Shown here one piece after another: positions 26,451 to 37,880 of a DNA stretch of 64,000 nucleotides (the first letter of the stretch is position 1; each line of letters begins with the position of its first letter). The stretch lies in assembly GCF_000003815.2 (NCBI RefSeq), contig NC_049995.1:3980684-4044683 (forward strand), read 5' to 3'. Source of the stretch: Branchiostoma floridae (Eukaryota > Chordata > Leptocardii > Amphioxiformes > Branchiostomatidae). The notes beneath the pieces were generated by a model. It ran no database searches. It was not told the DNA's origin and saw only the letters and a list, made by a program, of their open reading frames with translations. Made by a program: the position numbers and the translations under genes.

Positions 26451-28855
26451 AGAGTTTCAGGATGGTTATTTGAAATATTACCATCAGTATTGAAGAGATT
26501 CAACGACACTTAAATGTTTCCCATAGAAGGGAAATATTGACCCTCCAAACCTTGAAAAATTATGTCATGATCACATGCAATCCCTAGCAGCAGTTAGAAC
26601 CAGTAGACCTGCCATGCTCAAGGATTAGACTGTCTGTTCATTGTTCAGATCTTTATTGTAACAAATTGAATCTAAGACATGATTTTAATTACAACCTGCA
26701 AAGACTAAAAGGAGAATATCAAATGATGCCCCCTGTTGTACTTTGTGAACACTGCATCTATAGATAACTTGTGTATCTCATATCACAAAACTGTTAATTT
26801 CAAACCACTGTGTCACTGGCAAGGTCAGGTGTCTTAGGTAAGTCCAGATTTCTAAAAGTTTTCATTTCAATTTTTCTCTCTTATTCTGCTTCATTTCAAA
26901 ATACAGTTATCAGTCTGTTTGAACTCCACAGTTATCTAGATTTTCCATCTTTCCTCTAATCCCTACAAACCCACATCTATACATGGTTTACCCCTGACAA
27001 CTTCCTTTCCCAATAAATCACACATTTACAACCACTGAAACCTTATATCCCCCTGGGCAGCCTCCTGGGTCCCTAATTTCCCCCCATCACCAGCCCTGTC
27101 TGACCCCAAGTTGACCCTCGGGGACACCCAGCCAGGGGGAGGGACCAGAGTACCCCTCTCTGGTTACCCCAAGAGAGCCCGGGGACATGCTTTTGGGGGC
27201 GTTTTGTGAGGAAATATCAGGACAAGCTGTCAGGGTTGTTTCTGTAGCTGTGGATCCTGCTGATGTTTTCATTAGGGGTGGCTGCATTTCTATCAGGGGC
27301 ACACGCTCCAAAAACAAATGGGTCTGGGCTCTGGCACTGCAGTTATGTGAAGTATCACAGGCCAGTTAGATTTATACATTGTACATGTCATGAGGGTGTG
27401 CATGCCTTTTTTCTGAAGCATAGCAAGCTATCTTAGATTATTTGTGATTCTAGTTGCTTTAATTCATCTCAACAAGTTATAAACTACTCTATCCCAAATT
27501 CATTGATAAGCTTGAGTTTAGTTTACCAGGGCTCCTATACTATAGTTGGTAAGGGGAGAGTATGGCAGCCTTGAATAAAATGACTAACTACATTTGGCTA
27601 TCACATCTTAACTATAGTATTATTGAAGATGACAGTCACAACGGACCATCCATTAGCATATATTGTCCGTGTTTACAAACATTACATGTACATATTCTTA
27701 GATTTGCCAGGCAACCAAAGAACAATTGAACAATTGCAACTCATTTCCAAAACCTATCTATAGAAATCTGTCGTTAAATTGTCAGCTCTCCTACTACCAT
27801 GACATGTTGTCACGATCCCCCCATTCAGACCCTCATACATGTGTGTGGTCATGGCATATCGAACATGACAATGGACTCATTCAAATATTCTGCTATGGGG
27901 CTGATGCAAAAGAATGCCATAAATTCAAGCTGGTATCTTCTAAAACAGCTCATTAAAATTGAATGGTTTCAGCTGCGTAACACTATGTGACAAAAAAACA
28001 AGCAAGGCTGTGTTCCTTGCTTTGATAAATATATCTAACCCCTAATTCAGATTACTTGTAGTTTTAGAAGTTTCAAAATGTTACTTGTATTTCACTCAGT
28101 GACTGGAGTATTTTTGTTGCAATCAACAAAACCATGGCATTCACAAATTCCAGAACAAGAGCTACTGAAACCTGACATTCCCATGCAGTACTGCAGAAAG
28201 CCGCTAGGACAGGTCCCTATTATCCAACTTGGTCTTTTTCCCCCGACCCCTACCCACACACCAAATATCATAAAATCCATCAACAACTCCTCAAGTTGCT
28301 GTCTTACCACTTACCAGTCTACACATACATAAACTCAAACACACACAAACAAATAGCAATGAAAAGAGTATTCTTGAGAAGGCTGTATGCTGTGGTCTGC
28401 AAGAGGTAAGTCAAAGGAAAAACAAGTTCACTATCATCTCACAGACTCAATTAAATGCATATCAGTTAAAACAATAAAACAAACATTAAACAATATTGTA
28501 TCAAATATCATATCTATTTCTGAGGAAAATGATACATACCCATGTAACACAGAGATCCCTTTTTAACTCTTAAATCTCGTTAATCCATAATTTTGTTTCT
28601 GCATCAAGCAAAACAGTATGTGGGTCAAAACATGCACACGGGTTTTGCCACCAATGTTGCAGATTATTTTACTGATCAGAAGCACACTCTGCAAACAAAC
28701 TCCACCAGAAATATGACATGCCACAAATACTGGCTAAATATATATTACCATCGCTGGCATTACCTATCTGCTGTATCACCCCTGCTGCTCTGCTGTATAA
28801 AATTCATTCCAACATCTTTAGCTACAAATTTCTTAAATCAAAACATTTGTTCAGT
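26451..28855. other. gene-free stretch
   Basis: A GC-richer patch at 27040-27320 contains short open frames on both strands, without splice sites or a recognisable domain. Nothing else can be supported. Confidence 0.4.
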
Positions 28856-28859
28856 GAAT

Positions 28860-29155
28860 CAGGGTTCTAGCCAGCATCTGTCTTTCCATCCTTTGATGGA
28901 ATTTTGCAGCTGGGGACAGATAAAAATTTTGCCTCCCATCCTCTGTGATGGACAAAAATCGGTATGTAAAAATATTAATTGAAACAAGCTGGATCTACCA
29001 GCAAAACCTGCCACCAAAATAAAAGAAATTGCATTTCACAGGGTCTAGATTTCAAACTTTTCTCTGGGAGGTATGTCCCCAGACCCCCTTGGATTGTCGC
29101 ACCTTCGACAGTATTTCCAATCAAAATCCAAGGGACAGAAAAAAATTCAGGATGG
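28860..29155 (+). mobile_element. hAT-type MITE relative (CAGGGTTCTAGCCAGC)
   Basis: It begins CAGGGTTCTAGCCAGC, the terminal sequence of the family complete at 57242. Throughout it follows the copy at 13041-13320, including a degraded GGGAGGTATGTCCCC version of the palindromic box. The right terminal repeat is eroded (GGATGGCTAC in place of the expected inverted end), so the element is not intact. Confidence 0.68.
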
Positions 29156-30400
29156 CTACTGCATTTGTTATAAAAATAAAAGTAGGGTTTGGATGGGAGA
29201 ATGCGAATCTGAAAACATGGTCAGTCTACAGGCACAGGTTGTTCCTGTATCTGACCAGGCCAGTTGATCATGTCATCAGGGGTTAGAGCAGGGGCCACAA
29301 GTATAAACAAACAGTCGTCCATCAATGTCCGCCATTAACCATCCAAGTGCTGACGTGCATCCTTCAGTCACAACTTTTATGAGGGTTAACAATGAGAAAA
29401 GATACCTCAAGTTTATTGAAATGTGCCTACATTATTGGATAAACTGAACTTTAACTAAATTGATTGGGACTTACCACAAATATTCATCCGATTCCGTCCG
29501 CCTTGTTCATGGAATGGACCCGTTTACTGTTTAGTTACTAAGCTTCCGGATCCCAATCAATTCGGTGTTGGTCAGTTGAATTTCAGTTTATCCAAAATGT
29601 CATTTATCAACACAGATGAACATTTATGCTATGAAATATGCCTCAATAAAGTTTTTGAAAACTTGATTTTTAAAAAAAATTTAACTTGAGACTTAACTAT
29701 CAATATTCAAAAATGTCTTTTACCCTCTTAATGCCACCTTATGCTGTACCCAATACAAATTCGGTACCAAAAGGCTACCTTAGTACGAAGATGGTTAAAT
29801 CAAGGTTGACTTTCTTTGACAAAATTTCAATTTGCTACAATTAAATAAGTGACTTGACAAATGACATAATGTAATAAAGATCCAGACAAATCTGAAAAGA
29901 TATGATCATCAGCTTCTTATTTACATCTAAGAGATTATCTTTATCTTATCTCAGCAGATAGGATAATCCTCTTCACATTCCTTAAGCACAGGCTATGAGA
30001 CAAGGTTAATCTTTAGTAGGGCTGTTGAATGACAGAAGACATTAGATAGCTGTCCACTTTGAGACACACCAGGCTGGCAGTTGTGAGGAAAATGTACAAG
30101 AAAAGCTTTAGAGAGGACTGAGAAAATTAGTTCATTGATTTTCTATTAAATAAAATAATAAGGCCACCAATTTGATTTCTTGGTTCACCTACACTCAAAT
30201 GCTCAAACTTATGTCACTTTTTCCTGAGCACAAAACCCTAACACCCAAAAATCATGACCATATCTTGTTTGGAACACAAGATATCAAGTATGAAGTTCAA
30301 AAACAATACCAAGGAAAGCCTCTAGGTCCTGGTAGCCAAAATCTAATCATTTTCAATGTTTTTCACACCCCAACAACACACCAAATACATGACATATAAA
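29156..30400. other. gene-free stretch
   Basis: AT-rich sequence with no repeat, RNA gene or exon that I can support. Confidence 0.45.
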
Positions 30401-30407
30401 ACCGGTG

Positions 30408-30632
30408 GGGCGGCGGCGGCGGTGGGGCGGGGGCAGTGGGACGGCGGCAGTGGGGTGGCGCCAGTGGGACGGCGGCAGTGGGGCGGCGGCAGTGGGGCGG
30501 CGGCGGCAGTGGGGCGGCGGCGGCAGTGGGGCGGCGGCGGCAGTGGGGCGGCGGCGGCAGTGGGGCGACGGCGGCAGTGGGGCGGCGGCAGCGGCAGTGG
30601 GGCGGCGGCGGCAGTGGGGCGACGGCGGCAAT
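30408..30632. repeat. GC-rich minisatellite, 14/17-bp units
   Basis: Units of CAGTGGGGCGGCGG, often with an extra GGC giving 17 bp, are repeated about 14 times with occasional GGGACGG and GACGG variants. The G-rich strand has many runs of four G. Overlapping open frames on both strands (Gly/Ala-rich or Pro/His/Arg-rich) come from the repeat and are not credible genes. Confidence 0.93.
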
Positions 30633-31030
30633 GGTACAAGAAGTATTTATTTATTTATTTATTAGGATTCTCCATATACGATGACAATGGAGGGTATGGC
30701 GAAACAGGTGTCAAAGGTCACCTCTTCAAAGCCGCCATACACACATGTTCGCACATGTTTACACACGGCAGGGTTATACCGCCCCTTACTGGGTGACATA
30801 CCCTTTCGCTGGCTAAATACAAGACGGGGATGCGCCAGGTCTCCCGTCCGGGTGATTTGAAGTGAATCACCAACTCCAGACAGAAGGGTTTGCTCCATCT
30901 CACACCGCACCATCGCACGGGTGGGGGTTCTTTAACGTGCATGGGGTGTGACTCTCCCCATACACGGGATTAGGCACCTACAGCACTTTCACTGTTGGAA
31001 ATGAAAAGGGTGGGTGGGTTGTTCTGCTAG
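30633..31030 (-). mobile_element. retroelement 3' fragment with (TAAA)n tail
   Basis: Read on the minus strand, the sequence runs through TGCACGTTAAAGAACCC and GCGGTATAACCC boxes and ends in CATATGGAGAATCCTAATAAATAAATA-type A-rich tetranucleotide repeats (plus strand TTTATTTATTTATTTATTAGG at 30645). A second copy of the tail-proximal part lies at 42672-42775. It sits between two blocks of the same minisatellite. The family is probably a SINE or a LINE 3' end; no coding remains. Confidence 0.6.
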
Positions 31031-31033
31031 GAT

Positions 31034-31115
31034 ACCAGTGGGGCGGCGTCAGTGGGGCGGCGTCAGTGGGGCGGCGTCAGTGGGGCGGCGTCAGTGGGAC
31101 GGCGGCAGTAGGGTG
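31034..31115. repeat. minisatellite, 14-bp unit, second block
   Basis: About six units of CAGTGGGGCGGCGT. The unit is the same as in 30408-30632 apart from the final T, so both blocks probably derive from one array separated by the retroelement fragment. Confidence 0.88.
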
Positions 31116-32070
31116 GTGTTTAAAAAGGTGAAACGTTACAGCAACACGTACCTTAGTCCTATACATGAACCTGGTTTTATACGCCAGTGGTGCGGCACAG
31201 ATCTTTGGCAGCCCAAGCCCAAAATTCTACGCGTTTTTTCTAGTCACTGACTCAAACTCGCTCAATATCAGGTTTGTGGTCTGGGTTTCCCCATCTTGTA
31301 CCAGTTAGTTACACTTTATGTGAGGGCTTAGTATATGCAGTCTCTACGTTTCACTGGAACACAGCCAAAACTTTCTTTCAAACTGGCTGATGTCTTCATG
31401 TATTTTCTCATTACAGACAGTCAGTCCACAGGGCGTATCTAATCAATCAGTTTGTCTTTATGAATCACTTCCATTCCCCCCCTACTGAGCAACACACCCA
31501 CACACACAAACCATCAGGGGACAACCACTGCTAGAACTGGGAAAGCCAGAAAACAACTGTGCAAACTTCATCTCACTCTCTTGAGAAAGAGATGCGAGAA
31601 CTTCAAGAAAGGGGATGGACACATAGAAATACATTAACACTAAACACAAAGGTTTCAAGGTTGGCTTAATTTGTATTTTGACCTTCCATTGTTTTCGAAT
31701 TACGAAAAAAGAATGGAGTCCTAACAAATATTGATAGATGTGCATGAAAGAGTTATAAATCTGTTTTGTGCCATATGGCTGATGACATCAGGTTTTATTG
31801 CCCCTAATATTACATTTTCTATGAGAAAATACAGCACTTTTGTACATAACACTGCAATGAAGCTACGTTTTTCATGTGCACAATGATGAAAGCTACAAAC
31901 TCACGTTTGCACAACTTGGCATCTTCTAATGATCTATAGTTATATATTAGAAAATTTTTTCATCTAATTAAAACAAACTCGACGTCCTGTATGTAATTCA
32001 TAGGGCTTGTCTCCAAACAATTGGTCCCAAGAAATATATTGAGCAAGTGTACGAATTGTACATAGTGACC
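31116..32070. other. gene-free stretch
   Basis: AT-rich sequence; no feature can be supported. Confidence 0.45.
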
Positions 32071-32084
32071 AGACTACAACAGTG

Positions 32085-32240
32085 GGGTTGCCTAGCATGT
32101 AATGCAGGGTAGGGTGTTAAGCTTTAAGTCCAGAGGTCTTGATATGCTCCTATTTGTGCCCTTGGGAAAGTCACTTTGCAGGAATCTTCTCACTTCACTC
32201 AGGTTGAAATGAGTACAAAACTTTGGTTAGGGCCGTCCCT
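32085..32240 (+). mobile_element. SINE body fragment (CCCTTGGGAAAGTCAC block)
   Basis: The sequence TTAAGTCCAGAGGTCTTGA, then TGTGCCCTTGGGAAAGTCAC, then TTCTCACTTCACTCAGG follows the layout of the SINE body at 18641-18830 on the opposite strand. The tRNA-like head is decayed. Confidence 0.5.
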
Positions 32241-32379
32241 CCCAAAGAACATTAACTAGAGGTTCCATGTTTAAGTACAACCAAAACTCGAACACTTAAA
32301 ACACGTAGAAGAACCCAATGCACTTAATGAAAAGTGTACAACTTCTTTCTGTTATGAGTGGATCAAAAAAATAACAACA

Positions 32380-32633
32380 ACAAACTGCATCAAACTGTCA
32401 AAACCTAGGACCAATGCAGAAAGGAAGCGCTTCCTCTACCGTATGGCTTGCCACTGGAACACAGTTACTAAATGAACTTGTATTTTCTCTCAGCTGTATA
32501 GTTTGTAATGTACATAATGTAATGTTGTGCCTGTATTAATGTATTTTATGTGGACCACTGGAAGAATAGCTGGCAACATAATGTTGTCAGCTAAATGTGG
32601 ATCTCAATAAAGTCAAGTCAAGTCAAGTCAGTA
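32380..32633 (+). mobile_element. 3' end of a LINE: ORF2 C-terminus, stem-loop and (AAGTC)n tail
   Basis: A frame ending at TGA 32473-32475 reads ...KPRTNAERKRFLYR, then MACHWNTVTK, which has the PRTN...RFxYRxxxxWN pattern common at the C-terminus of non-LTR retrotransposon reverse transcriptase proteins. It is followed by a short UTR with the hairpin AGCTGGCAACAT/ATGTTGTCAGCT (about 32568-32592), an AATAAA and about five AAGTC repeats to 32632. A 5'-truncated insertion is the usual outcome of target-primed reverse transcription. The clade cannot be fixed from this fragment. Confidence 0.72.
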
Positions 32634-33550
32634 CACATCTTGTCTGTTACGCCACGAGGTAGTATACCAAAGTAACGTAAAAGAAACACAGCACTTTTCA
32701 AGAGAGGAATTGCATTGAACTGATCATATTTCTTTTTTAAACATGAAAAACTTCATAACTTCAACAACTTCATACACAAATTCAACAAGTCTGTTACTTT
32801 TCCTGGAATGACTTACAACAGAGAAAGAACCCTTACCTTGGCTTGTTTCCCAAACCGAGCACACACTTCTAAAGCCCAGAGATTTCGCCTGTCTCATTGT
32901 CTGTCAATGGAAAGATGTGAGAAGTGTGTGTGGACACTGCCACAAAACCCCTTTCTAAACTATGGTTATCCTGTGAGAAGGGTGTGTATGGGGTATTTCT
33001 GAATATGTAACCTGCGATGGGGTCAAATTTCAATCAGATACATCTTAATTCAAATTGCAAACATTTGATTTGAATATTCAATCTTTTTCAGTAAGTTTAA
33101 GTTCTTACCTGAATGAAAATATTAGGCTACTTAACTCTATTTAGTACTCTATTCTTCTCTCAAGTATGTTCCAAAATAGAAAAAGCGAGAATCCTAGCTA
33201 CTTATAACATTTACTGTCTCAGAAAAGTATTAAGATGGGGAAATCTGCAGGTTCCAATATCAAGTACACCTTTTTGACTGAATCAAGGACTTTGTACATT
33301 TGTAAGCATCTTAACAAAATTCTAAAAAAAAGTAGTGATACCCTTATACCCCAATAGAGTCTTTCCATAGTGTGACAGTACAAATTGTCCCATCACTCCA
33401 GTTTTAGGTCAGTTTCCTCAGCTGTTTGTAAGGCTCACATGTGGGTTGTGGGAGGTCTGGTCTCACATCCTAGGGGACCACAAGGTCTTCATAAACCTCC
33501 CAGGGCATACAAATTAAGAACAGTGGAACATTGGTTGAATTTGATACTAT
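32634..33550. other. gene-free stretch
   Basis: AT-rich sequence; nothing recognised. Confidence 0.45.
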
Positions 33551-33555
33551 AGTAA

Positions 33556-33735
33556 ATGATTGAATGAATGAATGAATGCATGAATGAATGAAGGAAAGTG
33601 AGGCAGGAGAAAGGAAAGGTTCGAAGAAAGGATTGAATAAAGGATGGAAGAAAGAAAGGAAGGAAGGAAGAAAGGAAGAAAAAGAAGGAAGGAAAGAAGG
33701 GAGGAAGGAAGGAATGGAGGAAGGAAGGAAGAGAA
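33556..33735. repeat. GAAT microsatellite and purine tract
   Basis: GAAT repeats from about 33556 pass into about 140 bases that are almost entirely A and G (GGAAGGAAGAAAGG-type). Reverse-strand open frames rich in Phe, Leu, Pro and Ser across it are composition artefacts. Confidence 0.9.
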
Positions 33736-36700
33736 GTTAAAACTATCAACAAGCAAGAGACTTACAGACATCACAATATCATTATAGCTTATAAGCAAGT
33801 CAATGATGGACACAAAATATTACGTCAGAATTCGAAGCATAATTCACTTTTCTAAGGCCTGCTTAACATTAATTTTTAACAACACTCCTAAGTATTTTCA
33901 AAATCATGTTTTAAAAAAAAAAAACTTGAAAAAGATGTGTTTTCAAATCCATGTTCAAATCCAAAATTGTCATTAAGGTTGGAGTAAACCCATCCTGTGG
34001 CATATCTTGAAAATAATTTTATTCCATCAGAAGTGGTGTTTCTTTAGGTCTATTTTGATTATCTTTGGTGTTTTTCACCCCAATGACACAATTTGACCCA
34101 TAAATTGAAGAGAAAATTGTTGTTTTTCACCCCCCTGGAAACTGGGGCATTATTGAGAACAGCCTGCTCCGCCCCTTGGGGGCAGCCCAGCTGTCCCATG
34201 GCGCGAAAACAAGAGGCGACTGGACCAATCAGGCTACGTTATGTGGATGACGACAGACCCACAGAGGATCTTCACAGCTATCTCAAGAAAAAAGAGGAAT
34301 TCCCTGATTATTTGTATATAAAATAAATATATTCATTCATTCAATAAAACAAACTGTTCTGGTGTGAAGAAAAGTTTCATTCAGTAACATTCATTTTTAT
34401 TTTAAATTTAATAAATTTAGTGTCCGTGCAAACTCCGATCTAGCGTCAACTGCAATGGCTTTATTTCTTCATTCTTGGATAGCAACGTAACCAACGGCTT
34501 GACTGCACTGATATGTGAACAAGTATGACAAAAGACCAGTAACGGTAGCGTTCATTTTTATTATAATAGATTCCATGTTTTCAATCTTCACTGTAACCAA
34601 AGATAAAAGTTCCTTGCTGTAAGTAAACGGCTTTCTTTCTTGGATGTCCATTACATAGTAACGTAACATTTCGGACCGACGACACGGCAAATATCTTTAC
34701 ACATCGAGTAGTTGAAGAATAACTTCCAACAAACATTACAACATGCAGATTGTCGATATTTTGCAAATACAATGTTGAACTTACGTAAAATATGTAACCG
34801 TCTGGGCAAACATACAAAAGTTTAAAGTTTAGTGCTCCGACCCTTGACTACGACGAAAAATTACTCAACAATTTGCTGAATTATTCCATACCACATTCGG
34901 CCATCTCCTTTCTCGGGGCTATCTATCCCAATCAAGCCGCGCAGAAGCTAGCTGTTTTCGTCCCGACACGGGGGAAATCGTGGGCGCACATGTGTATAAT
35001 TTTTTCTCGGATCATGTGGCGGCATGGCATAACAAAGGGACGTGAGGGTCCGGCATCAAAAACAAGTCCGTATCTCCAGAAAAAACGGATAGAGTGTCTC
35101 CAAAAGGCATCAGAATAATCCTAAAGACTTGTCCTACAATACTTTGTAGGACATATCCCTGTATACGGCCGTTTTCCGGCCCAAACTTCGCCACAAAGCG
35201 CTCGGCGGGTTTTGCCTCTCACCGAGTCCGCCATCTTGGCTGCGGCATGGCCGTGACGTCATCGCGTGTTGTTGTTTATTTCGGGCTGGCAGATTTTGCG
35301 GAGTCACCCCCGGCTTGGATTTGCAAATCGCGCCATTTCTGTTGAATACTGCGTGCTGAAAGGTCAATGACCTCGCATTTTACCGGAAGTGAGCGGGGCC
35401 TATGGAATGCAGGCCAAAACCCGGCGATTTTGGCTCTTTTACAGCCCCTGAAGGGGAAATATGTTACAACTACGATAGATAAATGATTTTTGCGACGAAC
35501 CCATGGTAAAACTAATCATAAAACAAGGGAAAAAGAGTCATTTTTGTGGAGTTAACCCTCAAAACTAAAGCTTCAAATTCGGCCGAAACGATGCGGTGCT
35601 ATTTGAGTCCCCCAGGGCTGGGGGCATCGGGGGCAATAAAAATTCACACAAAAAAATTCGTTAAAAATCAGTATTTGGAAATCTGATAAAAAACGAATTT
35701 GTATGGCTTGCCATCACTATTATGGACATATTACAAGAGATTCCATTGACTTATCTCCAATCCCCAGCCTGTAGGTTCATTTTTTATGAAAATGGGCGTG
35801 GCCCCATAATACTTGATGACGTCATCATGACGTCATAAAAATCTGCATAAATTATCGACTTGCTATAAGACACTTTATGACAAAAACTTAGAGTCCACAC
35901 TTAACTGCAACATGTATTTTTTGAACACCCCAAATGGGTTTTCCCAGACCTTAAGAGTTTACCCATTTATACAAATACATGTGTATACTGAATTCTAAAC
36001 CGACCATTTGAAAAACTTAACATTAAAAAGGTCAACATTCCGCACCTGTAGAAAAGTAAACTTTACTAGTGTTTGGGAAAAGACTTCCGAATAACTCTCA
36101 AACAAGCTGTCTTTCACCACAGCACATCTGGCCATAACAACTCTACTCCTACGGAAACTTGGACATCTAGCACGCTTTGAAGTTGGGCAGTGATTGGACA
36201 AGGCAGATAAAGGAGTTATTTCAGCAGTGGGGCTTTTCCTGTTTTGCTTTCCAAGGTCCCTAACTTTTTTCAGAAGGGGCACCAAGGCAATGAAGCATCT
36301 CTAATTTACAATGTATGTGAGAATGGGTAATATCAAAGTTGTTACATTGCTAGAGTACAGTAGAGTACTTATTACTACTAGATCATTTCAGGCTAGGTAG
36401 GAGCTTGTTGTTGCTAGAAAGAATTGTGAAGCTTTGATAAATAAACTTTTAAAACTTTGAAACGGGTGCAAAAGTAGGTGCAAAAGTAACATTATGATCT
36501 TTATTTTCAAGTGTAGTAAAATATATAACATTGCGGATAATTGTATGATTCAACTCAATATGATTCAGTTGATTAAAATGCTGTTCTCAGTGTACAAACT
36601 TGAAAAGTCTTTTTGATAAGTGTTTTTTTTTCTTACTTTTTCAGTGTTTTCAGGCAAATAATTTGAAGAATGCACATCCACGGACACCCCTTTCTCCTCT

Positions 36701-36970
36701 GTGGTTCACTTTGAAAAGTGCACGATTTTGTGCCAGATTATAGACATCATCTTTAAAAAGGACCTGACAAGTAATTTCCTTCTGTCTAATTTCTACTAAT
36801 GGCCCCCTCCTCACCACAGCCCCCCTCCCCACCTCACACCTGGTCCACACCTGTCACTACAACACTCCTGTTCCAAAACACTCCCTCACAACTTTTATCA
36901 TCAAAACTCCAACTGTTTGTGGAGGGGATTCCTAATTGCAACCCTACCTTTCTGACAGGCTAGGGCGACC
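33736..36970. other. gene-free stretch with a CpG-richer, promoter-like patch
   Basis: Between about 34850 and 35420 CpG is more frequent than in the flanks. The patch contains GCCATCTTGG (35230; YY1-type) and a perfect CRE palindrome TGACGTCA at 35254-35261. Two further perfect CREs lie at 35817-35824 and 35828-35835. A short frame with a strong start context lies at 34198-34326. No transcript can be modelled, and CpG-rich transposon interiors look similar. Confidence 0.35.
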
Positions 36971-36972
36971 CA

Positions 36973-37880
36973 GGGAGTTCTACAACTCACTCCGTTTCCT
37001 CTAGGAGGAACTCCTTTTATCTTTGTCATCTTAATTATGAGACTTTAATAAATTGTGTTGGCAACAAAGAAAGTGGTGGTGACTGAGAAGGAAAACCTTT
37101 TCCATTGCTGAAGTTCAGTTGTGATTGTCAGACAGTAGGGAAAGCGTCAGGGGAATTCTACAACTCACTCAGTTTCCTCTATCAGGAACTCTTTTATCTT
37201 TGTCATCTTAATTATGAGACTTTGATAAATTGTGGTGGAAACAGAGAAACTGTAGTGGTGACTGAGACGGAAAAGCTTTCCATTGCTGAAGTTCAGTTGT
37301 GATCCTGACAGTAAGACATTAGAGTCTATCAGCAAAATTTGCCCAGGGAATTTTACAACTCACTCCATTCCCTCTGTAAGGAACTCCGGAACTCCTTTTA
37401 TCTTTGTCATCTTAATTATGAGACTTTGATAAATTGGTGTGGCAACAGAGAAGACTGGTGGTGACTGAGGCACGATCTACACACAGTTTTCCCCGATATC
37501 GGCGAGCCTACAACCTCTCGCCGACAGCTTCTTTTCATCGTCTAGATGGAACTACTATATCGCCATTACGATATCGGGAAAATTTCTCCCGAAAGGTCCG
37601 GACCATTCGTACGATACCTTACCGATAGCTTAGCAGGGGTCCCCGACAGCTTCGCGCGCGTGTAGATGCTTCCCGACTTCGTGAAGGCTCATTAGCATAT
37701 AACGCCATTTGGAAAATCGCGCTATATGTTATGACTGCAAGCGCCATGAGTGTCCGGCCCCCTACGTTCTAGATTCCTCCTGACATCTCCACAGATATCG
37801 GTAAAAATGTGTGTAGATTGGGCCTGAGAAGGAAAAGCTTTATCTATTGCTAAAGTTCAGTTGTGATTCTGACAGCAGGG
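36973..37880. repeat. tandem repeat, about 180-bp unit, 3 copies, interrupted
   Basis: The boxes TACAACTCACTCC, GGAACTCCTTTTATCTTTGT and TCTTAATTATGAGACTTT start units near 36980, 37158 and 37353. Each unit ends GGTGACTGAGA(A/C)GGAAAA...GTTCAGTTGTGAT. The third unit is split by the transposon at 37470-37823 and resumes at 37824. Confidence 0.88.
37470..37823. mobile_element. 354-bp MITE inside a tandem repeat
   Basis: The ends GCACGATCTACACACA and, reversed, GCCCAATCTACACACA are inverted repeats, continuing into CCGATATC on both sides. The flanks both read CTGAG (37465-37469 and 37824-37828), and neighbouring units of the host tandem repeat show the uninterrupted GTGACTGAGAAGG. The insertion and its 5-bp duplication are therefore directly documented. 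A 5-bp duplication occurs in a few superfamilies such as Transib, but the ends are not diagnostic, so the superfamily is left open. Confidence 0.8.

Noticed and set aside
30343-30796. Gly/Ala-rich and Pro/His/Arg-rich proteins of 82-146 residues
   Set aside because: They are translations of the 14/17-bp minisatellite in several frames at once. No splice or promoter context.
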